In this document: one piece after another, positions 37,618 to 46,582 of the stretch
Position numbering within the stretch: the stretch's first letter is position 1
Layout: each line of letters begins with the position of its first letter
DNA from: Pseudochrobactrum sp. sp1633
GTDB lineage: Bacteria; Pseudomonadota; Alphaproteobacteria; Rhizobiales; Rhizobiaceae
Direction of reading: 5' to 3'
Assembly (NCBI RefSeq): GCF_030376605.1
Contig: NZ_JARRAE010000009.1
Location: 62,001 to 126,000, forward strand
DNA: 64,000 nucleotides
Notes under the pieces: model-generated
What the model saw: only the letters and a program-made list of their open reading frames with translations
The model's database searches: none
What the model was told of the DNA's origin: nothing
Made by a program: the position numbers and the translations under genes

Positions 37618-39371
37618 GCATGATCTTTGAAAAAAGCTTTGAGCGCAGCATCGACAAGCTGGTTGCCCGTTTTTCCGATCCATCGATGAAAGACGCAACG
37701 GTAGAAGCTTGGCTGTTCGATGATCAGCCAAACCGCAAGGCAGCGGAAGCAAAATTGCAGGCACTTGGCGTTAAAGCCAAACTGCATAGTGCCTATAAGC
37801 CACTGGTGCAGTTCTTTCTTGAAGATGTTGATTGCAACACTCTCAAACAGATCAGCATCGCCTATCCTGCCCATGAGGCCTGCGCAGCTAACCGTTTTCT
37901 GCTGGAAACCTATCCGCTGACCAAATTGACCGGTGATGCGGAAATCGAGTTCAAGCCATCCGGCAAACAGGATTTCACCTATCAGGTAACGCTGACAGAC
38001 AACAACGGCACCGTCACGCAGCACGAGGTTTTCGCGCCCAACCGCACCCATCAGGATGCCATTGGTGAAACACTGTTGTCGCCTACCGGTTGGTTGAAAG
38101 TCACACATCAGGGTGAAACCACATCCGAGCACTTTGAGACCGATCTTGAACAGCTGTTTCATGCGGGCATCGCAGCTATAGCCAATCACGCATGGGGCGA
38201 TACAGAGCCATATTTTGAAGAGCTGAATATTGCTGTCTCGCTACCAATCAAAGATCAGAAGCTAGCCTATGCGGAAGAATCCATCAGCCTGACCGAAGCC
38301 CTGCACGAAGATTTCTACTTTGCACTGCTGGAAGTGTTTCAAAAGAAATCCGGCCGCCCTCTCGGTGACCGCGGTTTGCAGCCGGGGCAGATTGTGCCGG
38401 AAATCACTTACGCAGATGCTGCACCGTCGATCCGCATCTCTGCCCGCGCTCTATCTACACAAGACAGTACCGGCGAAAGCCAGACACTTGCCACCGCACA
38501 GGCTCCACTGTTTGCAGCACAGATCGCACAGGAACTGGAGCACATCGGTGGCGAGGCATTCAGCGCCCAATCCCGCTCCGGTCGCAGCGTTCTTGGCCGC
38601 TATATCAAAGGCACAGATGAGCCGATGATTATCAGCGGCGGTCAGCATGCCAATGAAACCACCGGCGTGGTTGGTGCATTGCGTGCAGCGCATGAGCTGA
38701 AATCCCGTAAGGGTGCGCATTTCACCATTTCCCCGCAGGAAAATCCTGACGGCTATGAGCTGCATCGCCGCCTCTGTGCTGATAATCCGAAGCATATGCA
38801 CCATGCGGCGCGTTACACCGCTATGGGCGATGATCTGGAATATCGGTGTGGCGAGAAGCCCAAGGGGGGACTTGGCGAAAAAGCCATCCGCACACAGGCT
38901 GAAGCGCTGACCGGCGCCAAGCTTCACGTGAATCTGCACGGCTATCCGTCCCATGAATGGACGCGCCCGCTCTCCGGCTATATTCCGCGCGGCTTTGGCA
39001 TGTGGACATTGCCGAAAGGCTTCTTCCTCATCGTCCGTCATCACTCCGAATGGGCGCAGCAATCAGAAGAGCTGGTTGACCACGTTACCCGCCATCTCTC
39101 GGCCATTGATGGTCTGGTGGATTACAACAATGCGCAGATCGCCTTGTTTGAAAAACACGCAGGCGAAACCGGCTTCCGCATCATCAACGGTTTCCCTTGT
39201 CTGATCGGTATTGATGACCGTCATACGGTACCGCTGACGCTGATCACCGAATATCCGGACGAAACCATTTACGGTGAAGATTTCATTCGCGGCCATACGG
39301 CGCAGATGGAGACAGTGCTCTCGGCTTACGAAGCACTGCAAAAACTATCAGCCAAATGGCTCACAGTATAA
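37614..39371 (+). CDS. M14-family zinc carboxypeptidase
   Basis: A 585-aa protein with no signal peptide. The M14 zinc motif is HANE (His345, Glu348) in SGGQHANETTG, followed by SPQENPDGYELHRR and NLHGYPSHEW carrying the third ligand. An N-terminal 300-residue region of unknown fold precedes it. Its translational coupling to the permeases implies that imported peptides are cleaved in the cytoplasm. Specificity is unknown. With the oxoprolinase nearby, a pyroglutamyl- or glutamyl-peptide diet is plausible. Confidence 0.85.
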   Translation: MSMIFEKSFERSIDKLVARFSDPSMKDATVEAWLFDDQPNRKAAEAKLQALGVKAKLHSAYKPLVQFFLEDVDCNTLKQISIAYPAHEACAANRFLLETYPLTKLTGDAEIEFKPSGKQDFTYQVTLTDNNGTVTQHEVFAPNRTHQDAIGETLLSPTGWLKVTHQGETTSEHFETDLEQLFHAGIAAIANHAWGDTEPYFEELNIAVSLPIKDQKLAYAEESISLTEALHEDFYFALLEVFQKKSGRPLGDRGLQPGQIVPEITYADAAPSIRISARALSTQDSTGESQTLATAQAPLFAAQIAQELEHIGGEAFSAQSRSGRSVLGRYIKGTDEPMIISGGQHANETTGVVGALRAAHELKSRKGAHFTISPQENPDGYELHRRLCADNPKHMHHAARYTAMGDDLEYRCGEKPKGGLGEKAIRTQAEALTGAKLHVNLHGYPSHEWTRPLSGYIPRGFGMWTLPKGFFLIVRHHSEWAQQSEELVDHVTRHLSAIDGLVDYNNAQIALFEKHAGETGFRIINGFPCLIGIDDRHTVPLTLITEYPDETIYGEDFIRGHTAQMETVLSAYEALQKLSAKWLTV

Positions 39372-39376
39372 AACAG

Positions 39377-39402
39377 AAAAGGCGGGTCTCCCCGCCTTTT
39401 TT
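39377..39402 (+). terminator. Rho-independent terminator after the M14 gene
   Basis: AAAAGGCGGG-TCTC-CCCGCCTTTT followed by TT forms a GC-rich stem and T-run 6 nt after the stop codon. It could also serve the convergent Lrp gene on the opposite strand. Confidence 0.9.
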
Positions 39403-39423
39403 AATACCTATAACAAGCTGAAT

Positions 39424-39876
39424 TTATAAATTCGTACCGCGATTGAATTTTGTTTCCATCACAATATTCGAGGTCGTGCGGACAATACCCATCATTTCAT
39501 TGATCTTATTGATCTCGGCATTGAGCTTTTCCAGCGTGTCCGTGCAGATATGAATGATCAGATCCCAATCACCGGAAATCGAATGGACCGCCTGCACAGC
39601 TGTCAGGGTTTTCAGCTGTTTGATAACATCCGGAAAGTTCTTGTTGTTCAGTGCCGCGAAGGTAAAGCACTGGATCGGCGAACGGTTCACATTGGCACCA
39701 AGGCGCACCGAGTAACCATCAATAATCCCGTTGGTTTCAAGCCGCTGAATGCGCTCCTGCAAGGCAGTTCTGGAAACGCCGAGCTGACGCGCTAGAGACG
39801 CCACAGATTCACGGGCATTCTTCTGCATTAATGCCAGTAACTGCTTATCCTTATCGGTCATTTGCATGAGCGTCAT
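39424..39876 (-). CDS. Lrp/AsnC-family regulator
   Basis: An AsnC/Lrp protein of about 150 aa. The N-terminal HTH is LLALMQKNARESVASLARQLGVSRTALQERIQRLETNGII, followed by a RAM ligand-binding domain (SGDWDLIIHI). The start is uncertain: a TTG at 39888 and ATGs at 39876, 39867 and 39861 are in frame; 39876 is taken. It follows the oxidase gene by 33 bp and probably controls the amino-acid oxidase/ABC operon in response to its substrate. Confidence 0.88.
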   Translation of the reverse strand: MTLMQMTDKDKQLLALMQKNARESVASLARQLGVSRTALQERIQRLETNGIIDGYSVRLGANVNRSPIQCFTFAALNNKNFPDVIKQLKTLTAVQAVHSISGDWDLIIHICTDTLEKLNAEINKINEMMGIVRTTSNIVMETKFNRGTNL

Positions 39877-39908
39877 TCCAAATCTCAACCCGTATTTTAG
39901 TCCGCATT

Positions 39909-41225
39909 TCAGCGATGAGCGCCCTTATACCGCCCTTCCTGAAAGTAATCCATCAGGCGCAGATAGGAGTAGACCGTTTCAGCAGCTATCGGGCCCAATA
40001 CGCCACCGTTCCATGTCAGGCCGTAAGGCTCAAACAGACGGATACGGTCGCTCTCGCCACTCACCGCTTCTGCCACCACACGGCCGCCAATCGCAGTTGT
40101 GTTCATGCCATGCCCGCCAAAGGAGCTGCAAGCCCACAAGCCGTCTTCAATTTTGGCAACATGCGGCATTTTATGGCGGGAATAACCCATCAATCCCGAC
40201 CAGGCCTTCTCGATTTTCACATCCTGCAGACCGGCGAAAACATCGCACATATCTTTGCGCAGAATTGCCGCGAGACGTGTCTCATCCTGTTCATTCTTGG
40301 TGGTGATACGTCCGCCCCAGAGAATGCGGTCACCCTCAACCACACGGTAGTAATCCGATGAACGACGGTCATCGCCAACGGCATCCGTAGTGCGGATGAA
40401 ATCCTGCAAACGGCTGCCCAATTTCTCGGTCAGTACAACATAAGTGGCAATCGGCAGGAATGAGCTACGGAGCTTTCCGAATTCAGCACCGCCATAGCCA
40501 CCGCAACAGAACACCACATCATCACATTGCACAGAGCCTTGAGCCGTTTTGACCGTATAACGACCGGTTACTCCTGCCTGTGTATTACGGTTGTAGAACT
40601 GCATCGCGCTGTTTTCGAAAATCTTTCCGCCTTTGGCGCGGATCAGATCAGCCAGCCCCAATGCATAATTAAGCGGATGAAAATGAAAGCCTGTGCTATC
40701 ACGCAGAGCCTGTTTATAGATCGGTGTATTCAGTTTCTGGCGGACGGCAGCGGTGTCCAGATATTCATATTCATAATTGAAATGCTGTGCCATGCGATCG
40801 CGGTAGCGTTGCATTTGCTCCGCAGCCTCATAACGCACTACACTCAGCTTGCCTTTGACAATATGACAATCCGGGAGATTGTTTTGCTCAATATTTTCGC
40901 GGACAATTTCCACGCCTTCAACCGACATGGCAAAAAGCTTTTTAGCGTCTTCAAAACCGCTGCGCTTTTCAATCGCGCCTAAGCCTTCTGCCCAGCCATT
41001 CAGGCAGAAACCGCCATTGCGCCCCGACGCACCCCAGCTCACCTTGTTTTCTTCAATCACAATCACGGATTTATTGCGCTTCAGCAATTCCCATGCAGTT
41101 GTCAGACCGGCAAGCCCGCCGCCGACAATACAGACATCGGCCTGCAGATTTTGCTGCAAGCTTTCATAAGCAGAAGATGAAGCAACGCGTGTGGCGCTGT
41201 AATAGGTAGCCGGATATGAACTCAT
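39909..41225 (-). CDS. FAD-dependent amine/amino-acid oxidase (PuuB/DAO-like)
   Basis: A 438-aa flavoenzyme with the FAD motif VCIVGGGLAGLTTAWELL, a KVSWGASGRNGGFCLNGWAEG loop and a C-terminal CSSFGGHGMNTTAIGG segment, as in gamma-glutamylputrescine oxidases and other D-amino-acid-oxidase-fold enzymes. It is cytoplasmic. The upstream amino-acid ABC genes and downstream Lrp suggest that it oxidises the transported amino acid or amine. The identity of that compound is not readable. Confidence 0.85.
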   Translation of the reverse strand: MSSYPATYYSATRVASSSAYESLQQNLQADVCIVGGGLAGLTTAWELLKRNKSVIVIEENKVSWGASGRNGGFCLNGWAEGLGAIEKRSGFEDAKKLFAMSVEGVEIVRENIEQNNLPDCHIVKGKLSVVRYEAAEQMQRYRDRMAQHFNYEYEYLDTAAVRQKLNTPIYKQALRDSTGFHFHPLNYALGLADLIRAKGGKIFENSAMQFYNRNTQAGVTGRYTVKTAQGSVQCDDVVFCCGGYGGAEFGKLRSSFLPIATYVVLTEKLGSRLQDFIRTTDAVGDDRRSSDYYRVVEGDRILWGGRITTKNEQDETRLAAILRKDMCDVFAGLQDVKIEKAWSGLMGYSRHKMPHVAKIEDGLWACSSFGGHGMNTTAIGGRVVAEAVSGESDRIRLFEPYGLTWNGGVLGPIAAETVYSYLRLMDYFQEGRYKGAHR

Positions 41226-41275
41226 AATTATACTGCTTCTTACAGAAAATGTGTTTCAGTTTGCAAAAGACAGTA

Positions 41276-41310
41276 CCGGTTTCTGACTACGGGGGAAGGT
41301 CAGAAACCGG
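41276..41310 (-). promoter_or_regulatory. Perfect intercistronic hairpin between binding protein and oxidase genes
   Basis: CCGGTTTCTGAC, an 11-nt loop and GTCAGAAACCGG form a 12-bp perfect stem downstream of the binding protein gene. Like the hairpin at 35776, it probably protects the upstream mRNA or attenuates downstream expression. Confidence 0.6.
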
Positions 41311-41328
41311 CATGCAGTAACAGACTGA

Positions 41329-42156
41329 TTATTTCAATTTGGTATAATCCACACCATACCATTTCACAGACAGTTCAGACATTGTGCCGTCAGTTTTCAA
41401 CTGTTCGAAAATGTCTTTAACCTTAGCTGTAAATTCCGGATCGCCTTTATCAACTGCAACCGCCAGTGGCTCGTAGAAGGCAGGTTCACCGGCAAGAGCG
41501 CGGATCGGATAACCACGCTTCACCGCATTTTCTACCGTCGGCATGGCGGAAACAGTGGCATCAAGACGTGTACCGTCACCAAGACGCAGATCGTCAAGCG
41601 GGCCAACGCTGTCGCCATAGGTTTTAATGTCGCCAGGCTTCACATCATATTTAAACTCAGGCACACCCACGGCATCAATCTTCAGATTGCCGTTGATGTA
41701 ATCTTCCGTGGTCGTACCACCTTCAACACCAATGGTCTTACCGTTCAGATCGGCGCGGTTTTGAGCCTTTGAATCTTTATGCACAGTGAAAACATAAGGT
41801 GTGTAGTAATAAACGGTCGGGAAATCGAGAATGCGGGCGCGACCTGTTGTCGGGGTCATGGAGCCGACAGAAATATCCCAGCGGCCATTCCAGTTACCGG
41901 CAGTGATGATACCCCATTCAGGCGTTACAAAACGAGCCGTTGCGCCGAGACGTTTGGCAACTTCAGTCGCAACGTCAATATCAAAGCCAACAAGCTTGTC
42001 GTCTTTCATGAAAGACTGCGGCGGCCAGTTTGCAGCGGTTGCAACAACCAGCTCTTTCTTTTCTGTAACACGGTCGAGCGTTTCACCTGCAAAAGCAGGC
42101 AGGCTAACACTCAGCGCCAATGCGGCAACTGCAGCGGATAAAATTGTATTTTTCAT
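41329..42156 (-). CDS. Amino-acid ABC transporter substrate-binding protein (family 3)
   Basis: A 275-aa periplasmic protein. Its signal peptide (MKNTILSAAVAALALSVSLPAFA) precedes the family 3 core: LVGFDIDVATEVAKRLG, WDISVGSMTPTTGRARILDF, LNGKTIGVEGGTTTEDY. The ATG at 42156 has GGGGAGGA upstream; the longer frame to 42177 is not used. It lies 87 bp downstream of the permease gene. A hairpin follows its stop. Confidence 0.9.
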   Translation of the reverse strand: MKNTILSAAVAALALSVSLPAFAGETLDRVTEKKELVVATAANWPPQSFMKDDKLVGFDIDVATEVAKRLGATARFVTPEWGIITAGNWNGRWDISVGSMTPTTGRARILDFPTVYYYTPYVFTVHKDSKAQNRADLNGKTIGVEGGTTTEDYINGNLKIDAVGVPEFKYDVKPGDIKTYGDSVGPLDDLRLGDGTRLDATVSAMPTVENAVKRGYPIRALAGEPAFYEPLAVAVDKGDPEFTAKVKDIFEQLKTDGTMSELSVKWYGVDYTKLK

Positions 42157-42243
42157 GTGGGTTCCTCCCCTGAGCATGCTTAAAATAATGCGACAGTTTG
42201 GTCAGAACGGCTGACCTCCCGTATTACATAGGCTTGATATTTC

Positions 42244-43209
42244 TTAGCGTTCCTGACGCTTCATGCGTTTTTCCAACACAGCCTGGCAGCGCTCAAGAAT
42301 GATCGACAAAATCCAGTATAACATCGCAGCCGTAATCAGCATTTCCAGATGGCGAAACTCCTCACGCCCCTGAGTACGCGCCAAAAACATCAGTTCCCAC
42401 ACGCCAATAACCGATACGAGCGATGAATCTTTCAGCATGGCGATAAACTGGTTTCCTGTCGGCGGAATAATCAGCTTCATCGCCTGCGGCATGATAACTT
42501 TGCGCATTGTGGTGAACGGGCGCAGGCCAAGCGCACGGGCAGCTTCCCATTGGCCGCGCGGAATAGACATGATGCCGCCACGGAAAATCTCAGTCATATA
42601 AGCGCCATAGCAGAGCGACAGAGCAAGCACACCAGCCGGCACAGCATCAATCACATAACCAAGCTGCGGAATACCCAGATAAATCAGATAAATCTGGATC
42701 AGCAGCGGTACACCACGAAAGAAAGAGGTATAAAACGAGGCGATTGCGACCGCAAAACCGTTCTGGGAGAGTTTGGCAATGGCACCGATAATCGCCAGCA
42801 CAAAGGCAATCGCAATGGAGATCGCCGAAATATAAACAGTTGTGAAAACACCCTGTGTGATCAAAAACGGCAGTTTCGACAGGATGAAGCTATAGGAGAG
42901 ATCAAAGCTGTAGAAAAAATACAATGCAGCAGACAAAAGCGCCAGCCAGACAACAACGGTTTGTGTCTGCATCGGCAATTTGCCGACAACATTGATGATC
43001 AGTGTCAGTACCAGCGAAGTGACGGCCGAGACCGCGATAATACCGCCGGTCGACTGTAATAATCCGGCCAACCCTGTGGCGGCCGCATCACCGGCACCTG
43101 ATTGATTCCAGTTATTCCAGATCATGAAAATGAAGGTAATGAGGGCGAATGCCCCTAAAAACCACGGCTGCTGCGTGATTTTATTTTTCTGAACTTTATC
43201 GTAATACAT
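42244..43209 (-). CDS. Amino-acid ABC transporter permease with N-terminal extension
   Basis: A 321-aa permease of the HisMQ type. The conserved part starts near 110 (FLITQGVFTTVYISAISIAIAFVLAIIGAIA), with the EAA loop GQWEAARALGLRPFTTMRKVIMPQA. About 105 extra residues with three hydrophobic helices precede it. No cognate ATPase gene is adjacent, so one is presumably encoded elsewhere. It is the first gene of the minus-strand operon. Confidence 0.9.
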   Translation of the reverse strand: MYYDKVQKNKITQQPWFLGAFALITFIFMIWNNWNQSGAGDAAATGLAGLLQSTGGIIAVSAVTSLVLTLIINVVGKLPMQTQTVVVWLALLSAALYFFYSFDLSYSFILSKLPFLITQGVFTTVYISAISIAIAFVLAIIGAIAKLSQNGFAVAIASFYTSFFRGVPLLIQIYLIYLGIPQLGYVIDAVPAGVLALSLCYGAYMTEIFRGGIMSIPRGQWEAARALGLRPFTTMRKVIMPQAMKLIIPPTGNQFIAMLKDSSLVSVIGVWELMFLARTQGREEFRHLEMLITAAMLYWILSIILERCQAVLEKRMKRQER

Positions 43210-43603
43210 ACTGCTCTGCTCCCTGCCCCTATGTCTCCGTCAAAAAAGCGCAGGCTTCCACCCGAACATTTGCCGGAAATGACACAAAAAGCAGGCAATT
43301 TCACTGAAATAGATATCACTATGCGATTCAAAGCTGCTGATTTAACTGCATAAGCGCATCATTGACTTCTGAAAAAGTTATTTCGCAGGTTATAACAGGC
43401 TTAAACACACCTTCAGAGCAGTCGATTTCACATTATTTAATTCCCTGTTTAATGTCGTGCATTCAGCAATCATTTTGTGCGTTTTCAGGACACAGCGTTG
43501 CCGGTTATGCGACTTGATTTATGTGAAGCCGCGACATAAATTCACCTCATGCAGACAAGCTGCGGCTCGCTCCTCAGTTTGTCTGCATAGTAATTTTAAT
43601 CCA
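43210..43603. other. Intergenic leader region before the FMN riboswitch
   Basis: No coding frame is supported. It contains the divergent promoters of the amino-acid permease operon and of ribN. A 10-bp stem-loop is at 43549-43588 (ATGCAGACAA paired to TTGTCTGCAT around 20 nt), directly ahead of the riboswitch. Confidence 0.45.
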
Positions 43604-43903
43604 GTTCTCAGGGCGGGGTGTAATTCCCCACCGGCGGTAACAGGCGTAAGTCTGAAGCCCGCGAGCGCTTAATTGGAATGCAAAGCAGGCACCAAACATA
43701 GAGTGCGCCTGCCCGTATTCTGGTTATAGCGTGCTGAAAATGGTGTTTTCCGAGAACCGGAGCGGAGTGTACTTTTAGTACATGAGCACCGGAAGTGTAG
43801 AAAAACGACATTTGCAAGCCGCTAGAGCCTGAATACTCCAGTTAGGGTCAGCAGATTCGGTGTGATTCCGAAGCCGACGGTCATAGTCCGGATGCAAGAG
43901 AAC
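43604..43903 (+). ncRNA. FMN riboswitch (RFN element) with expanded variable region
   Basis: The conserved blocks are present in order. P1 is GTTCTC (43604-43609) paired with GAGAAC (43898-43903). Then come AGGGCGGGGTG, TTCCCCACCGGCGGTAA, AGCCCGCGAGCGC, CAGCAGATTCGGTGTGATTC, CCGAAGCCGACGGT and ATAGTCCGGATG. The aptamer is stretched to 300 nt by an insert of about 170 nt between the GAGCGC and CAGCAG blocks. It precedes a RibN-like gene. A GACGGC-TACCT-GCCGTC hairpin (43928-43944) after P1 may be the expression platform. Confidence 0.93.
43715..43836. repeat. 122-nt palindromic insert inside the FMN riboswitch
   Basis: Nested complementary arms run from GTATTC (43715-43720) and GAATAC (43831-43836) inward through TAGCG/CGCTA and GTTTT/AAAAC to a tip TGTAC-TTTTA-GTACA. 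The composition and interrupted dyad resemble the dispersed palindromic repeats known in Brucellaceae (Bru-RS-like). That identity is inference. Confidence 0.5.
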
Positions 43904-44012
43904 GGGGCTGAAATGGCATTGTTGTGTGACGGCTACCTGCCGTCCGTATTATGCGTTTTTCTTCCCGTACTATTCCCCTGAGGTAACAGGCTTACGAGAC
44001 AGGAAGAAAACG

Positions 44013-44939
44013 TTGAGCCCAATTGCCTCTGTTCAGACTTTAAAACCAACCGTCCGCGGTGCCGCTCTCATGCTGGCTGCTGCGGCCGCCTATGCAGGCG
44101 TCAATGTTGCCACCCAATGGGCAGGCACACGCACCGGCATTCCTTCAGTCATCATTGCTTTTTGGCAATATGTGGTTGCCCTTGTGCTCACATTGCCGCT
44201 GCTGATCCGCGAAGGCACAAAAGCACTGCGCACCAATCATCTCGGGTTGCATGTTATTCGCGTAGCTCTGGCTGCCGCCGGTGTGCAGGTCTGGATTTTT
44301 GCCCTCACCCATGTGCCAATCTGGCAGGTGATTGCGCTATCCATGACCTCGCCGTTTTTTGTTATTCTCTGCGCACGATTATTCCTGCGTGAAGAGGTAA
44401 CACAAACACGCCTGCTCACCACTTTGGCAGGCTTTGTCGGCGCGTTGATTATCATCGCCCCGTGGTCAGATACCTATACTGTCTATTCTCTGCTGCCAAT
44501 TCTGGCCGCAGCGCTCTGGGCAGGCTATTCGGTGATGACCAAATATCTGACCCGTTTTGAAACAACGGCCAGCATTTCCGTTTATATGCTGATCCTGCTA
44601 ACACCGATTAACGGCGCACTCTGGGTTGCATCAGGTGTCGGATTTCCGGAGATTGCAGCGCCGTCTATGGAAATCTGGTCAATTCTGCTGACCATCGGCA
44701 TTCTCACTGCAATGGCACAGTATTTCCAGATCGCAGCCTACTCAGCTGCGGATGCTGTTTATTTGCAGCCTTTTGATGATCTGAAACTGCCGCTGAATGT
44801 CATTCTCGGCTGGATCGTTTTTGCCGCTGCGCCAAGCATTAATTTCTGGCCGGGTGCTCTGCTGATTGTCGGCGCATCGCTCTATCTGATGCGTCAGGAC
44901 AGCGGGCGCTCCTCACCACAAATACAAGCAGCACAATGA
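44013..44939 (+). CDS. ribN: EamA/DMT-family riboflavin transporter (RibN-like)
   Basis: A 308-aa membrane protein with ten helices and two EamA repeats (GAALMLAAAAAYAGVNVATQW, then LLPILAAALWAGYSVMTKYL). The FMN riboswitch upstream and the family assign it as the RibN riboflavin importer of alphaproteobacteria. A TTG at 44013 with AGGAA 8 nt upstream is the preferred start; longer frames run into the riboswitch platform. Confidence 0.85.
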   Translation: MSPIASVQTLKPTVRGAALMLAAAAAYAGVNVATQWAGTRTGIPSVIIAFWQYVVALVLTLPLLIREGTKALRTNHLGLHVIRVALAAAGVQVWIFALTHVPIWQVIALSMTSPFFVILCARLFLREEVTQTRLLTTLAGFVGALIIIAPWSDTYTVYSLLPILAAALWAGYSVMTKYLTRFETTASISVYMLILLTPINGALWVASGVGFPEIAAPSMEIWSILLTIGILTAMAQYFQIAAYSAADAVYLQPFDDLKLPLNVILGWIVFAAAPSINFWPGALLIVGASLYLMRQDSGRSSPQIQAAQ

Positions 44940-44945
44940 GATAGC

Positions 44946-44974
44946 AAAACGGCGGGTTTCTACCCGCCGTTTTT
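44946..44974. terminator. Bidirectional terminator between ribN and emrB-like genes
   Basis: AAAACGGCGGGT-TTCT-ACCCGCCGTTTTT lies 6 nt after the ribN stop and 19 nt from the stop of the convergent efflux gene. The A-run and T-run allow use from both sides. Confidence 0.9.
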
Positions 44975-44992
44975 ATTTGAACTGACACGCCC

Positions 44993-46570
44993 TTAATGTC
45001 CTGCCGCTTCTTTCGGCACATCACCGGGCTTTTTCATCATGGTCGCAAAAAAGGCCAGCGAGACAAACAACACGGTCAAAATCATAAACACATCAATGAA
45101 CGACATCAGCGTTGCCTGCTGGCGCACCATGCCGGAGAGTTTAACCAGCGCAATATTGGCACCGTCCATACCGGCCGCATTAAATTTAGCGGTCAGATTG
45201 GCCAGCATTTCCTGAGCTTCGTGGTTGCCCCAGTTCAGATGCTCCGACAATTGCGCATAATGCAAATCACCACGACGCATCAGCATTGTATTGATCATTG
45301 CCAGACCAATCGCACCGCCAAGATTACGCATCAGATTAAACAGCCCCGATGCATTTTTAATATGGGATGGCGGCAATGTGCCAAGCGCCAGATTGTTGAT
45401 CGGCACCATACAGAGCATCATTGAACAGCCACGCAGAATTTGCGGCAACAACAGCTCGTAGAAATCCCAGTCCGCCGTCAATCCCGTCATCAGATAGGTA
45501 CCGGCGGCAAAGCCGATAAAACCGATCATCATCATCAGACGCGGATCCATCCGCGTTGAGAGAAACCCTGCCAGCGGCGCTGTCATAAACATCGCCAGAC
45601 CACTGACAAACAAAGCCTCACCGATCATCAGCGCATCATAGCCGCGAATACTGCCGAGATAGAGCGGATAGAGATAGGTCAGCCCGTAAAGCCCCACCCC
45701 CATGATGAACGAGAAACTGGAACCAAGCGCAAAATTCATATTCCTGAAGGCCGAGAGATCAACAATCGGCTCTTCGGCTGTAAACGCCCTGTAGAAAAAT
45801 GTAACCGCACCGGCAACCAGCACAAATGTCATGATCACAATATGGCTGTCCTGAAACCAGTCATTGCGCGGCCCCTCTTCCAGCACATATTCCAGAGAGC
45901 CAAGAAACGCCGCCATACCGGCCAGTCCCCACCAGTCGAATTTAGCCAGCAGGGATTTATCACCCTTATCGAAATCGATCAGATTCCATGCGGCAATCGC
46001 CACAATAATACCGGGTCCCACATTGACCAGAAACAGCCAGTGCCATGAAAATGCATGGGAAAGATAACCACCGATTGTCGGTCCCACGGTCGGCGCCAAA
46101 GTTGCCACCAGCCCGACAATCGGGGAAACGATGGAGCGTTTGGACGGTGGGAAAATTGTAAAAGCCGCAGCAAACACACTCGGGATCATACCACCGCCGA
46201 TGAAGCCCTGAATCGCACGATAGACGATCATCTGCTCGATATTCGTCGCGGTTGCACAGAGCACACTGGCCGCAGTAAAGCCCGCCGCCGAAACCGTGAA
46301 CAGAACACGCGTGGATACCAGCCGCCCGAGAAAACCAGACAGCGGTATCATAATCACTTCCGCGATCAGATAGGAGGTTTGCACCCACGAAATTTCATCG
46401 GAACTTGCCCCTAAGCCTGCCTGAATTTCAGCCAGAGACGCAGACACAATCTGGATATCCAGAATGGCCATAAACATGCCGAAGACCATTGCCAGAAACG
46501 CAAAGGCTTTTCTCGGATCAATCTTTTCTTCGGCGGCAGGCACTGCCTGCATAGTGGTTGAAACGGCCAT
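44993..46570 (-). CDS. emrB: DHA2/EmrB-type MFS drug exporter
   Basis: A 525-aa transporter with 14 membrane helices. Motifs: MAILDIQIVSASLAEIQAGLG in helix 1, DEISWVQTSYLIAEVIMIPLSGFLGR, and PTVGPTIGGYLSHAFSWHWLFLVNVGPG (motif C). It lies 12 bp downstream of the EmrA-like gene, forming the inner-membrane half of a tripartite pump. Confidence 0.92.
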   Translation of the reverse strand: MAVSTTMQAVPAAEEKIDPRKAFAFLAMVFGMFMAILDIQIVSASLAEIQAGLGASSDEISWVQTSYLIAEVIMIPLSGFLGRLVSTRVLFTVSAAGFTAASVLCATATNIEQMIVYRAIQGFIGGGMIPSVFAAAFTIFPPSKRSIVSPIVGLVATLAPTVGPTIGGYLSHAFSWHWLFLVNVGPGIIVAIAAWNLIDFDKGDKSLLAKFDWWGLAGMAAFLGSLEYVLEEGPRNDWFQDSHIVIMTFVLVAGAVTFFYRAFTAEEPIVDLSAFRNMNFALGSSFSFIMGVGLYGLTYLYPLYLGSIRGYDALMIGEALFVSGLAMFMTAPLAGFLSTRMDPRLMMMIGFIGFAAGTYLMTGLTADWDFYELLLPQILRGCSMMLCMVPINNLALGTLPPSHIKNASGLFNLMRNLGGAIGLAMINTMLMRRGDLHYAQLSEHLNWGNHEAQEMLANLTAKFNAAGMDGANIALVKLSGMVRQQATLMSFIDVFMILTVLFVSLAFFATMMKKPGDVPKEAAGH

Positions 46571-46582
46571 AGCTGAACAGGC

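Noticed and set aside
36472-37764. A 430-codon open frame antisense to the peptide permeases
   Set aside because: It is very rich in Gln, His and Asn as expected for the complement of hydrophobic codons, and both permeases are intact.
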